A stretch of DNA of 64,000 nt from Pedobacter chitinilyticus (GCF_003313385.1 NZ_QMHN01000003.1:372001-436000), one strand, 5' to 3'. Counted from the stretch's first letter, positions 35,686-43,811 are shown. Numbers and translations: made by a program. The notes: a model not told the origin generated them from the sequence alone.

Positions 35686-36467
35686 TACAACCCCTAGCAT
35701 ATATACACCCACAAGCTAAAATTGCAGATAATGTAGTTGTTGAGCCTTTTGCGGTCATACACAAAGATGTAGAAATTGGAGAAGGCACTTGGATTGGCTC
35801 TAATGTGGTGATTATGGACGGTGCCCGGATTGGCAAAAACTGCCGTATTTTCCCTGGCTCTGTGATCTCTGGTATTCCGCAGGATTTAAAATTCGCAGGC
35901 GAAATCACCACTGCTGAAATAGGCGATAACACCACCATTAGAGAGTGTGTAACCATTAACAGGGGTACTAAAGATAAATGGCGCACGGTAGTAGGGAGTA
36001 ATTGCTTAATCCAAGCTTATTCGCATATCGCACACGATTGCTACATAGGAAACAACTGTATATTTTCGAATAGTACCACTCTAGCAGGACATATTACCAT
36101 TGGAGATTACGTAGTTTTAGCAGGTCTGGTGGCAATACACCAATTTGTAAAAGTAGGTTCGCATGCCTTTGTAACTGGAGGTTCATTAGTACGTAAAGAC
36201 GTTCCTCCCTACGTAAAAGCGGCTCGAGAGCCACTTTCTTATGTAGGAATTAACTCTGTCGGTTTACGTCGTAGAGGGTTTTCTTCGGAGCAGATCAACG
36301 AGATCCAGGAGATTTACCGTGTCCTTTTTGTGAAAAACAATAACGTAACCAAGGCATTAGATATGATTGAAGCAGAGTTTCAGCCTACTGAAATTCGTGA
36401 TGAGATTGTAGATTTCATTCGTAACTCTAACCGAGGAGTGATGAGAGGCTTTGGCTCAGGAAGCTAA
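35682..36467 (+). CDS. lpxA: UDP-N-acetylglucosamine acyltransferase LpxA
   Basis: It catalyses the first lipid A step, moving the O-linked hydroxyacyl chain to UDP-GlcNAc. It has 261 residues, normal length. Hexapeptide repeats run from YIHPQAKIADNVVVEPFAV to about residue 190, with the catalytic His in IQAYSHIAHDCYIGNNC and the family motifs GIPQDLKFAGE and TTIRECVTINRGT. The C-terminal helical part contains SVGLRRRGFSSEQINEIQEIYRVLF. Translationally coupled to the LpxC-FabZ gene. Confidence 0.97.
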   Translation: MIQPLAYIHPQAKIADNVVVEPFAVIHKDVEIGEGTWIGSNVVIMDGARIGKNCRIFPGSVISGIPQDLKFAGEITTAEIGDNTTIRECVTINRGTKDKWRTVVGSNCLIQAYSHIAHDCYIGNNCIFSNSTTLAGHITIGDYVVLAGLVAIHQFVKVGSHAFVTGGSLVRKDVPPYVKAAREPLSYVGINSVGLRRRGFSSEQINEIQEIYRVLFVKNNNVTKALDMIEAEFQPTEIRDEIVDFIRNSNRGVMRGFGSGS

Positions 36468-36473
36468 TTCTGT

Positions 36474-37091
36474 ATGCAAATTACCCTAGAGCATTTAGGT
36501 AGGCGATTCAATAAGGAGTGGATCTTTAAGGAGATCAGCTACACTTTTGCTCAGGGAAATCAATACGCCATATTGGGGCCAAACGGCTCTGGAAAGTCTA
36601 CATTGTTAAGTGTTCTTCTCGGTAATTTAACGCCTTCAGAAGGTAAGATCAGCTATATAGAAGGCAAGGAGATTCTTCCCGAGCACATTTTCAGCTACAT
36701 TAGTTTAGCTGCTCCCTATTTGGATTTGGTAGAAGAATTTACCTTACAGGAAACGATAGAATTCCATTTTAAGTTCAAAAAGTATCAGCAAGGGCTTGAT
36801 GCCGATGCGGTACTTGATTTACTCGCTTTAAGTAAGGCACAAGACAAACCATTGAAATATTTTTCTTCTGGAATGAAGCAAAGAACCAAGTTGGCCTTGG
36901 CTTTTTGTGCGGATACACCTATCTTGGCACTTGATGAACCTACTTCCAATTTAGATGCTCAGGGCACCGATTGGTATTTAAGTTTGATAGAGAAGTATGC
37001 AGGGAATAGATTAGTGTTGGTAGGTTCCAACCAGGCTTATGAGTACGAATTTTGTAAGCAGCAGCTAAATATTTTAGATTATAAAAAGTAA
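36474..37091 (+). CDS. ABC transporter-type ATP-binding protein with unusual H-loop
   Basis: A 205-residue single nucleotide-binding domain. Walker A LGPNGSGKST, Q-loop region FSYISLAAPYLDLVEEFT, signature YFSSGMKQRTKLALAF (SSGMK in place of LSGGQ) and Walker B ILALDEPTSNLD are present. The switch His (normally in a 'SHD' motif) appears replaced by Asn in LVLVGSNQAYEYEFC. No permease gene is beside it. It follows lpxA by 6 bp, so it is probably the last gene of the lpx operon. Its partner may be an unlinked membrane protein; envelope transport is guesswork. Confidence 0.85.
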   Translation: MQITLEHLGRRFNKEWIFKEISYTFAQGNQYAILGPNGSGKSTLLSVLLGNLTPSEGKISYIEGKEILPEHIFSYISLAAPYLDLVEEFTLQETIEFHFKFKKYQQGLDADAVLDLLALSKAQDKPLKYFSSGMKQRTKLALAFCADTPILALDEPTSNLDAQGTDWYLSLIEKYAGNRLVLVGSNQAYEYEFCKQQLNILDYKK

Positions 37092-37168
37092 AATTAATAT
37101 GATAAAAGTGCTAAAAACTGACTTTAAAGGGGTTAAAAGCACTTGAAAAAAATATTTTAAAATCACTA

Positions 37169-37199
37169 TTGTCTAATTAAAAAATAGTCTATACCTTTG
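37169..37199 (+). promoter_or_regulatory. promoter of the first EF-P gene
   Basis: TTG (37169-37171), a 20-bp spacer and TACCTTTG (37192-37199) fit the -33/-7 consensus. The predicted leader is about 40 nt. Confidence 0.75.
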
Positions 37200-37245
37200 C
37201 GGCACGAAATGAGGGCCAAAATATAGGCGCAAGTTTCAAAAGAAA

Positions 37246-37806
37246 ATGGCAAAAGCATCTGACATTAAGAATGGAAATATTCTTCGTTTTAACGGAGATT
37301 TAGTACAGGTAGAAGAATTTATTCACCGTACACCAGGAAATTTGAGAGCTTTCTATCAAGCAAGAATGCGTAACGTAAAAACTGGTAAACTGGTTGAATA
37401 TCGTTTTCGCGTTGATGAGGAGGTAGAAATTTGTCGTGTAGAAACCAACGATTATCAATATTTGTACGAAGATGGTACTTTTTTGGTGATCATGGACAAC
37501 ACTACCTACGAACAATATAACGTGCCTAAGTTTTTATTTGGCGACGGGATTAAGTTCTTAAAAGAAGGAATGAACGTAATTGTGGCTTTCGAAAGTGAAG
37601 AACCAATTATGGCTCAGTTACCTCAAAACGTAGAGTTGGAAATTACCTACACTGAGCCTGCAGTAAAAGGCAATACTTCAACAAATGCACAAAAATATGC
37701 GACTGTTGAAACTGGAGTTGAAATACGTGTACCCATGTTTATTAACCAAGGCGACAAAGTTAAGGTTGATACCAGAACAGGGGATTACATAGAAAGAGTA
37801 AAATAA
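37246..37806 (+). CDS. efp: elongation factor P, copy 1 (tip PGNLR)
   Basis: A 186-residue three-domain EF-P, which binds the ribosome E-site side to relieve stalling at proline runs. The N-terminal KOW-like domain ends in the loop that reaches the peptidyl-transferase centre. Here it reads RTPGNLRAFY, so position 32, usually a modified Lys, is Asn, with Arg at 34. The OB domains (VETNDYQYLYEDG, EGMNVIVAFESEEP, EITYTEPAVKGNTSTN, DTRTGDYIERVK) are standard. By hand count it is identical to copy 2 at 132 of 186 ungapped positions. It has its own promoter and terminator. Confidence 0.94.
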   Translation: MAKASDIKNGNILRFNGDLVQVEEFIHRTPGNLRAFYQARMRNVKTGKLVEYRFRVDEEVEICRVETNDYQYLYEDGTFLVIMDNTTYEQYNVPKFLFGDGIKFLKEGMNVIVAFESEEPIMAQLPQNVELEITYTEPAVKGNTSTNAQKYATVETGVEIRVPMFINQGDKVKVDTRTGDYIERVK

Positions 37807-37840
37807 ATTTTCATAGTTTAGTTTTAGGTTTAGGTTGATT

Positions 37841-37876
37841 GTGGCTTCGGAGTGGTTCCCGAAGCCATCTTTTTTT
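37841..37876 (+). terminator. intrinsic terminator between the two EF-P genes
   Basis: TGGCTTCGG (37842-37850) pairs with CCGAAGCCA (37859-37867) and is followed by TCTTTTTTT. It ends efp copy 1 and shows that the second copy is not simply read through. Confidence 0.88.
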
Positions 37877-37932
37877 ACGGAAAGTTTGAAGAATTACTTT
37901 ACTTTGCGATCTCAAAACAAAGAGTACTTATT

Positions 37933-38493
37933 ATGGCAAAAGCATCAGAAATAAAAAACGGCAATATTCTTCGAGTGAATGGAGAACTGGTAACCGTTGA
38001 TGAGTGGAATCACCGCACACCTGGTAAAGGGGGCGCCTTTTATACTGGAAAATTTCGCAACATTAAAACTGGCAGAATCGTTGAAGCACGTATGAATACC
38101 GATGAAGCGGTAGAGATTTGTCGCGTTGAAACAAACGATTACCAATACCTGTACGAAGATGGAGACTTTTTAGTGGTAATGGATAACGAGAGCTTTGAAC
38201 AGTTTAACGTTTCAAAATCACTTTTTGGCAGTGCAATTAAGTTCCTAAAAGAAGGAATGAGCGTTTTGGTTTCTATGGAAAGCGAAGAGCCGATTATGGC
38301 GCAATTACCAAACTTTGCTGAGTTTGAAATTACTTATTCAGAGCCTGCGGTAAAAGGAGATACTTCGACAAATGCCTTAAAAGCAGCAACGCTTGAAAAT
38401 GGGGTAGAAGTTAAAGTTCCTTTATTTGTAAATCAAGGAGATAAAATTAAAATAGATACGCGTACTGGTGAGTATGTAGAACGTGTAAAATAA
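37933..38493 (+). CDS. elongation factor P, copy 2 (tip PGKGG)
   Basis: A 186-residue EF-P paralogue, alignable to copy 1 without gaps. The start is the ATG at 37933 (MAKASEIKNG, as in copy 1); the frame is open further upstream but only through the terminator hairpin. The tip loop is RTPGKGGAFY with Lys32, the classical modifiable residue, unlike copy 1. Differences concentrate in the N-terminal domain around residues 21-60, which carries the tip. A TTACTTTG -7-like box (37899-37906) lies 27 bp before the ATG but lacks a spaced -33. It ends with its own terminator. Confidence 0.92.
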   Translation: MAKASEIKNGNILRVNGELVTVDEWNHRTPGKGGAFYTGKFRNIKTGRIVEARMNTDEAVEICRVETNDYQYLYEDGDFLVVMDNESFEQFNVSKSLFGSAIKFLKEGMSVLVSMESEEPIMAQLPNFAEFEITYSEPAVKGDTSTNALKAATLENGVEVKVPLFVNQGDKIKIDTRTGEYVERVK

Positions 38494-38556
38494 GTCGGGA
38501 ATTTTGGATGGGTTGATCTATGGACTCATATTATCCACTTTTTTGACAAAGCATTG

Positions 38557-38588
38557 ATGGCCTTGGATATTTCCAAGGCCATTTTTTA
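38557..38588 (+). terminator. intrinsic terminator after EF-P copy 2
   Basis: TGGCCTTGGA (38558-38567) and TCCAAGGCCA (38572-38581) form a perfect 10-bp stem with a TATT loop, followed by TTTTTT. Confidence 0.93.
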
Positions 38589-38652
38589 TAACTTCGTATT
38601 CGTCTGCTTTTAGTAGGCGTAAATAAAAACTGTTTATTTCGATCATTTAATT

Positions 38653-39219
38653 ATGCTTAAATCTGCCATTAGAAAAGAAATCTTGCAGCAAAGAAGGGAG
38701 TTGTCGGAAGACGAGTTCCTGATCTTGAACCAACTGCTTTTGGCGCAATTTAAAACCATCGATTTTTCTGGGATTAATAGCATCCACGTTTTTTTGCCTA
38801 TTGTGGAGAAGCGGGAACCTGATACTTTTCTTTTGATTGACTGGTTGCAGCAAAATCATTCTAAAATGAGCATTGTAGTCTCTAGGTCAAACTTTAGCGA
38901 CCATTCGATGAGTCACCATCCTTATCAAAAAGAAGACTTAAAAGCAAATCATTATCATATTCCAGAGCCACAGACTACAGAGATTTTCGAAGGCAGGATA
39001 GATATGGTATTGGTTCCCTTACTGGCCTTTGATCAACACGGTTATCGTGTGGGTTATGGTAAAGGATTTTACGATCGATTCCTATCAGAAATTAATACTA
39101 GAAAAGTGGGCATTTCGCTTTTTGATATCTTGCCTGAAGATATTTCGGATGTGCATAAAGACGATATAAAATTAGATTTGTGCATCACTCCGAAACAAAT
39201 TTATAGTTTTGTAAACTAG
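38653..39219 (+). CDS. 5-formyltetrahydrofolate cyclo-ligase
   Basis: A 188-residue ATP-dependent enzyme converting 5-formyl-THF to 5,10-methenyl-THF in folate salvage. The N-terminus IRKEILQQRRELSEDEF carries the ATP-contacting basic helix. The C-terminal signature VPLLAFDQHGYRVGYGKGFYDRFL is the conserved GxRxGxGKGYYDRF motif with the methyl group variant FYDRF. Length fits the family. It lies 16 bp before a small HigA-like ORF on the same strand. Confidence 0.92.
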   Translation: MLKSAIRKEILQQRRELSEDEFLILNQLLLAQFKTIDFSGINSIHVFLPIVEKREPDTFLLIDWLQQNHSKMSIVVSRSNFSDHSMSHHPYQKEDLKANHYHIPEPQTTEIFEGRIDMVLVPLLAFDQHGYRVGYGKGFYDRFLSEINTRKVGISLFDILPEDISDVHKDDIKLDLCITPKQIYSFVN

Positions 39220-39234
39220 TCAATAATGATAATT

Positions 39235-39396
39235 ATGGAAAAGGATCTTAGAATAACGACTGAAAAGCAATACGAAGAAACGATGATTGCTATTTTTGAA
39301 ATGCAGGAGCAAGAAGAGCCTTTGACCAAATCGCAGTTAGCGGAAATGGAAATTATGATGAAGGCTGCTCAACGTTACGAGGACGAAGAGCTTTAA
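39235..39396 (+). CDS. 53-residue HigA-type antitoxin N-terminal-like small protein
   Basis: Reads MEKDLRITTEKQYEETMIAI, continuing to KAAQRYEDEEL and TAA. The pattern 'I.TE.QYEE...I.E......PLT..QLAEME.....A.RYEDE' resembles the N-terminal helix region of HigA-family antitoxins and similar HTH regulators, but the HTH itself is absent. No HigB-like toxin gene is adjacent. It is either a conserved small protein or a remnant. It starts 16 bp after the cyclo-ligase stop (an in-frame ATG at 39226 is also possible) and its last 44 bp overlap the 3' end of hutG in antisense. The Glu/Met-rich composition with no frame break supports coding. Confidence 0.55.
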   Translation: MEKDLRITTEKQYEETMIAIFEMQEQEEPLTKSQLAEMEIMMKAAQRYEDEEL

Positions 39397-40369
39397 TAAA
39401 ATCACTGATCAAGTAGGCGATGGTTTTGCCTATGGTTTCTTCCCTTCTGCCATCTATTAATTGCATCGCGCCTTCGCAGAGATGTAAGTAGCAAAATTCC
39501 TTTTGGGCGGTTAATATCAGTTGACGTACTTCGTTTAGGGAAAAACCTGTAGGCGTAGCGGCACTAGAAAGAATACCAGTGATGCTATCTAGATCAATCT
39601 CTAAGCCCAAAGGCAATTTTACGTCTTTTAAGAGTATTTGTAGGACCGAAGGGAGATCTTCTCCATTCGAGAGTAAATTGTCGAAATATGTAGCTTTAAT
39701 ACGCTTGTTTGCAGCAATAAAATTTAGTTGCGCTTCGCTTATATAATTTTCATGCAGGCCGAAGATTCGATACTGCTCTAAAAAGCCTGCCATAATAGCT
39801 GTACTGAATCCATTTCCGCTATGTCTGCCTTCGCTGGGGTCGCGTAAATCAGTATGTGCATCAATATTGAGTACATCGATGGCTTCTCCCTTTGCTAAAG
39901 AAGCTCCTTTGATGATGGGATAGCAATTGTTGTGTCCACCACCAATCACAATGGGGATTTTTCCAGATAGCACAATGGTTTGAATAATAGGAAAAACCAA
40001 ATCATCAATTTCCTTTACAGCATTTCTTAGTTCGGTAACATCAGTAGAAGGGTTTTCTGAAATTTCAAATTCGCCTAACACCAAAATATCTTCACCTTTT
40101 AGAAAAGGATTCTGTTGCAGATTTAAAAATGCTTTCAAAGTAGGTTTCCATGCAGTATCTGCGCCACCAGTTCCATAATTAGCCCTTACGCCAATATCCT
40201 CTGGAATACCTAAAAGCACAAATTTAGCAGAAGACTGTTTCAAAGAATCTATCGAGATGGTCTCCTGTTGATCGTAGTATGCTACTCTTTCGCCAAGCTT
40301 GATTTCTCCCTTGCGGATATTCACCAGATTTAGCATATCGCTTTGCGAAAAGATTTTGAAACTAGCCAT
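39353..40369 (-). CDS. hutG: formimidoylglutamase HutG (arginase family)
   Basis: It splits N-formimidoyl-L-glutamate to glutamate and formamide in histidine degradation. The 338 residues follow the ureohydrolase fold. Mn ligands are visible in VIGGGHNNCYP, NIDAHTDLRD and LEIDLDSITG. Agmatinase or arginase would share the motifs, but the 8-bp overlap with hutI makes HutG most likely. The C-terminus (KALRPRNVEQPSS) runs 44 bp into the antisense small ORF, a slightly longer tail than usual for the family. hutH and hutU are not in this window. Confidence 0.88.
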   Translation of the reverse strand: MASFKIFSQSDMLNLVNIRKGEIKLGERVAYYDQQETISIDSLKQSSAKFVLLGIPEDIGVRANYGTGGADTAWKPTLKAFLNLQQNPFLKGEDILVLGEFEISENPSTDVTELRNAVKEIDDLVFPIIQTIVLSGKIPIVIGGGHNNCYPIIKGASLAKGEAIDVLNIDAHTDLRDPSEGRHSGNGFSTAIMAGFLEQYRIFGLHENYISEAQLNFIAANKRIKATYFDNLLSNGEDLPSVLQILLKDVKLPLGLEIDLDSITGILSSAATPTGFSLNEVRQLILTAQKEFCYLHLCEGAMQLIDGRREETIGKTIAYLISDFIKALRPRNVEQPSS

Positions 40370-41600
40370 GGTAAATTTCCCCGTTTAAAATTACCGTTTC
40401 TATTTGGCTTTGACCAAAACTATAAGGCAAATATGCCAATGAAGTCATCGGTCGGGTAATCATTAGATTTGCCCTTTTGCCAATGGCGATACTGCCCACC
40501 TGTTCGCTTAATTCCATTGCCGCAGCGCCATTAATGGTAGCGGCGTTGATGGCTTGTTGAGGAGTCATTTTTAGCTTGATACAGCCTAAAGAAACCACAA
40601 AATTCATATTACCGGAAGGTGTTGATCCTGGGTTGTAGTCGCTTGCTAATGCGACAATGGCGTTGTGTTCAATCAATCCCTTGGCGTTGGCAAAAGGAAT
40701 ATTGATATAAAATGAACAAGAGGGCAAAAGCGTGGCAATGGTGTTACTTTCACTCAATGATGTCAGTACCTCTTCGTCGGTTTCTTCCAAATGGTCAACA
40801 GATACAGCCTGATGTTGTATGCCCAATTGTACTGCGCCAGAAACGGAAAGTTGATTGGCGTGGATTTTAGGCTTAAGTCCATATTTTGCTGCGGCTTCTA
40901 AAATGAGCGCAGTTTCTTCTAATGAGAAGAAGCCTTTTTCGCAAAAAGCGTCGATATAATCGGCTAGTTTTTCTTGAGCTACCAGTGGTATCAATTCATT
41001 GATGATTAAATTGATATAGCCCTGATGGTCTTCTTTAAACTCGGCAGGATAGGCGTGTGCCGCCAACAAACTTGCTTTGATGGGAATAGGGAAGGCTGCC
41101 TTTAAGCGCTGAATTACTCGAAGCATTTTCAGCTCGCTTTCTACCGTTAGCCCGTAACCGCTTTTAATTTCTAAAGCTCCAGTGCCCTGTTTAATCATAT
41201 CCTTTAACCGAATGCTGGCACTCTCAAAAAGCTCATCCTCGGTGGCGTTTTGCAACTTATTGGCCGAATTTAGAATACCGCCTCCTGCTGCGGCAATTTC
41301 CTCGTAGGTTTTACCAGCAATTTTTAGCGCAAACTCTTCTTCGCGGGGTGCGGCAAATACAATATGCGTATGACTATCGCACCAAGAAGGAAACACAAAA
41401 CGGCCTTTGGCATCTAACGTTTCAAGTTTGGCGCTTGACGAAGGAAGGCTTCCCATGGGACCAAAATCCTTAATCAAACCGTTCTCTAACAACAGCCAAG
41501 CATTTTCTAAAACAGGAAGCTGATTTAATTCGCTGCCACGAAGAAAATACGTTTCCTTAGGGTGTACGCCAACAAGGGCTTTGATATTGGTGATCAGCAT
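40362..41600 (-). CDS. hutI: imidazolonepropionase HutI
   Basis: It hydrolyses imidazolone-5-propionate to N-formimidoyl-glutamate, the step just before HutG. The 412 residues form an amidohydrolase with the first metal motif SHTHIVFA (residues about 75-82), ALEIKSGYGLTVESELKML, the central His in AHAYPAEFKED, KIHANQLSVSGAVQLG, VSVDHLEETDEE and LASDYNPGSTPSGNM near the C-terminus. All are HutI hallmarks. It overlaps hutG by 8 bp at its 3' end and is first in the pair. A stretch of 71 bp separates it from the exonuclease III gene on the same strand. Confidence 0.95.
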   Translation of the reverse strand: MLITNIKALVGVHPKETYFLRGSELNQLPVLENAWLLLENGLIKDFGPMGSLPSSSAKLETLDAKGRFVFPSWCDSHTHIVFAAPREEEFALKIAGKTYEEIAAAGGGILNSANKLQNATEDELFESASIRLKDMIKQGTGALEIKSGYGLTVESELKMLRVIQRLKAAFPIPIKASLLAAHAYPAEFKEDHQGYINLIINELIPLVAQEKLADYIDAFCEKGFFSLEETALILEAAAKYGLKPKIHANQLSVSGAVQLGIQHQAVSVDHLEETDEEVLTSLSESNTIATLLPSCSFYINIPFANAKGLIEHNAIVALASDYNPGSTPSGNMNFVVSLGCIKLKMTPQQAINAATINGAAAMELSEQVGSIAIGKRANLMITRPMTSLAYLPYSFGQSQIETVILNGEIYHG

Positions 41601-41671
41601 ATTTGGTTAATTGTTTGAATTGTAAAATTGGTTAATTATTAAACAGTTTCAACGATTAACCAGTTAAATTT

Positions 41672-42439
41672 CTACACTAATTCAAGTAAAATAGGGCAAT
41701 GGTCACTATGCAGTGCATCAGGTAAAATACGGACACTTTTCAAGCGGTTTTCCAATACTTTGGTGGTTAAATGATAATCAATACGCCAACCTAAGTTCTT
41801 GCCTCTGGCACCCGCGCGGTAGCTCCACCAAGTGTAATGGTGTGGATCTTGGTTAAAATGACGGAAAGAATCGATAAAACCATTATTGATGAAAAGCTCC
41901 ATCCATTCCCTTTCTTCGGGCAAGAAACCAGAGGAATTGGCGTTGGATTTCGGGTTGTGAATGTCTATCGCCCTGTGGCAAATATTGTAGTCTCCAGAAA
42001 TAATCAAGTTTGGATGCGTCTTCCGAAGCTCATCGATATAGCTGTTGAAGAAAGACATGAACTCATATTTTTTGGCTTGTCTTTCGTCGCCACTTGAACC
42101 CGAAGGCATGTATAAGCTCATCAATGAAAAGCCATCAAAATCGGCTCTTAAAACCCTGCCCTCAGCATCAATCCACTGTTCGCCGCAACCATATTCTACA
42201 TGATTGGGTTTCACTTTAGTAAGGATAGCTACACCGCTATATCCTTTTTTCTCGGCTGGAAACCAGTAATGATGATAACCTAACTGCTCAATAAGCGCCA
42301 AAATATCAGGAATTTGCTCCTTAAGTGCTTTTACTTCTTGTAGGCAAACCATATCTGCATCGGTAGCTTGCAACCAAGTAAAAAGACCTTTGGTGGCCGC
42401 GGCACGAATGCCATTAACGTTGTATGATATTATTTTCAT
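41672..42439 (-). CDS. xth: exodeoxyribonuclease III / AP endonuclease
   Basis: A 255-residue member of the EEP nuclease family in base excision repair. Motifs are KIISYNVNGIRAA, CLQEVKALKEQIPDI with the metal Glu, YMPSGSSGDERQAKKYEFM, GDYNICH with Asp/Asn, TWWSYRAGARGKNLGWRIDY and SDHCPILLELV with the catalytic Asp/His. Length and order match ExoIII of Bacteroidota. It follows the cyclophilin gene with a 1-bp gap on the same strand, so the two are co-transcribed. Confidence 0.95.
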   Translation of the reverse strand: MKIISYNVNGIRAAATKGLFTWLQATDADMVCLQEVKALKEQIPDILALIEQLGYHHYWFPAEKKGYSGVAILTKVKPNHVEYGCGEQWIDAEGRVLRADFDGFSLMSLYMPSGSSGDERQAKKYEFMSFFNSYIDELRKTHPNLIISGDYNICHRAIDIHNPKSNANSSGFLPEEREWMELFINNGFIDSFRHFNQDPHHYTWWSYRAGARGKNLGWRIDYHLTTKVLENRLKSVRILPDALHSDHCPILLELV

Positions 42440-42440
42440 C

Positions 42441-43142
42441 TTATTTCTTAGTCTCTGCTTTTTTTAATTCTTTCTCCAATTTTTTTGCTTCTCTCTTTTT
42501 AAGAACGGTAATGGTCATTTTCACATCCTCTTTAGGCCGATTAGCTTCTCCAGTTTCTACGCCTGCAATGGCATCGATCATTTCTATGCCTTTAACCACT
42601 TCGCCATAAGCGGTGTAATTTCTATCTAAATGTGGCGTACCCCCTAATGTTTTATAAATCTCCCTTTGGTAAGCTGGAATTTGATGTTTTAATCGGTTCT
42701 TTTCAACGGTGTTCAGTTGTTCGTCGGTAAAAACTTTTCCCTGCACTAAATAAAACTGGCTACCGCTAGATGCTTTTTCGGGATTGTTATCTCTGGCCGC
42801 GGCCAAAACACCTTTTTTGTGAAAGATGCTGTCTCGAAATTCTGCTGGAATTTTGTATTCGGGACCGCCATTGCCAAGACTGGCTTTGGGAGTGGCATTT
42901 TTCGAATCGGGGTCGCCGCCTTGAATCATAAAATCTTTAATCACTCGGTGAAAAATAGTGCCATTGTAGTAGCCTTCTTTAGCGAGCTTCAAAAAGTTAT
43001 CGCGATGTAATGGGGTTTCATTATAAAGCCTTACAATACACTCGCCTTTGCTAGTGCTAATTTTAACATATTGATATTTAGGTTTTGCGGCAAATGTGGT
43101 GTGACAAAGCAACACTAAACAAAACAAAAGTAGTTTTTTCAT
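42441..43142 (-). CDS. peptidyl-prolyl cis-trans isomerase (cyclophilin type), exported
   Basis: A 233-residue protein from the ATG at 43142, which starts a signal peptide (MKKLLLFCLVLLCHTTFAAK); a 14-residue longer start at 43184 has no signal-like character. Cyclophilin motifs are NFLKLAKEGYYNGTIFHRVI, DFMIQGGDPDSK, PAEFRDSIFHKKGVLAAA and GSQFYLVQG with the catalytic Arg/Phe/Gln set. It contains an insert of about 30 residues (TVEKNRLKHQIPAYQREIYK) before the last conserved strand, common in this phylum. It probably folds envelope proteins. Confidence 0.92.
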   Translation of the reverse strand: MKKLLLFCLVLLCHTTFAAKPKYQYVKISTSKGECIVRLYNETPLHRDNFLKLAKEGYYNGTIFHRVIKDFMIQGGDPDSKNATPKASLGNGGPEYKIPAEFRDSIFHKKGVLAAARDNNPEKASSGSQFYLVQGKVFTDEQLNTVEKNRLKHQIPAYQREIYKTLGGTPHLDRNYTAYGEVVKGIEMIDAIAGVETGEANRPKEDVKMTITVLKKREAKKLEKELKKAETKK

Positions 43143-43253
43143 CAGAAATTGGTTTGGCGCTAAGTTATTTAAAAAGCAAATCATTGTCTAAGTAAAGTTG
43201 AATTATTCTTCCCAATTTTAGGCTATAGAATTTATTATCTACTTTAGTAATTA

Positions 43254-43811
43254 ATGAAGCTTTACATCAAAAATATGGTATGCAACCGCTGTAATATGGC
43301 GGTGAGTGATGTTTTCGAAAAGCTGAGCCTTCAAACAAAAACCATCGCCTTGGGAGAGGTGGAATTGGATGAAAAGGAGCTCAGTAACGAACAATATCAA
43401 CGCGTAAAGCTGGCTTTGGAAACCCTCGGATTTGAATTAATAGAGGATAAACGAAAGATGTTGGTTACGCAAATCAAAGGGGCGGTAGTAGACTTGGTAC
43501 ATTACACCAAAGAATCACTAAAAGTAAACCTTTCTGATTTTCTGGCCAGCAAACTCAATACAGATTACGCTAGTTTGAGCAGTGTTTTTTCTGCCGAGGA
43601 AAAGAATACCATTGAGCATTATTACATCCAGCAAAAAATAGAAAGGGTTAAGGAGCTTTTGAGTTATGGCGAACTGACCTTGAGCGAAATTGCCTTTCAG
43701 TTAAATTACAGCAGCGTAGCACATTTATCGGCGCAGTTTAAAAAAGAAACAGGGATCACGCCGTCGGAGTTTAAGCAAGATTTGAAGCGAAAAACACTGG
43801 ATCAGATCTAA
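43254..43811 (+). CDS. HMA-like metal-binding domain fused to an AraC-type DNA-binding domain
   Basis: A 185-residue regulator. Residues 1-70 resemble a heavy-metal-associated domain, including a CxxC motif (C10, C13 in KNMVCNRCNMAV). The C-terminal half is an AraC/XylS helix-turn-helix (VKELLSYGELTLSEIAFQLN, SSVAHLSAQFKKETGITPSEF). AraC domains normally contain two HTHs in about 100 residues, which fits residues 85-185. The layout suggests metal-dependent transcription control, for example of copper or zinc export, but no transporter gene is next to it; this is inference. Short proteins of this type occur in many Bacteroidota. It faces away from the cyclophilin gene, 111 bp apart. Confidence 0.8.
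   Translation: MKLYIKNMVCNRCNMAVSDVFEKLSLQTKTIALGEVELDEKELSNEQYQRVKLALETLGFELIEDKRKMLVTQIKGAVVDLVHYTKESLKVNLSDFLASKLNTDYASLSSVFSAEEKNTIEHYYIQQKIERVKELLSYGELTLSEIAFQLNYSSVAHLSAQFKKETGITPSEFKQDLKRKTLDQI

Noticed and set aside
37852..37932. Longer start for EF-P copy 2
   Set aside because: The extra 27 residues would be encoded through the terminator stem and loop; copy 1 starts with MAKAS, matching the ATG at 37933.
39235..39396. Complete toxin-antitoxin system
   Set aside because: No HigB-like or other toxin ORF is adjacent and the HTH part of the antitoxin is absent.
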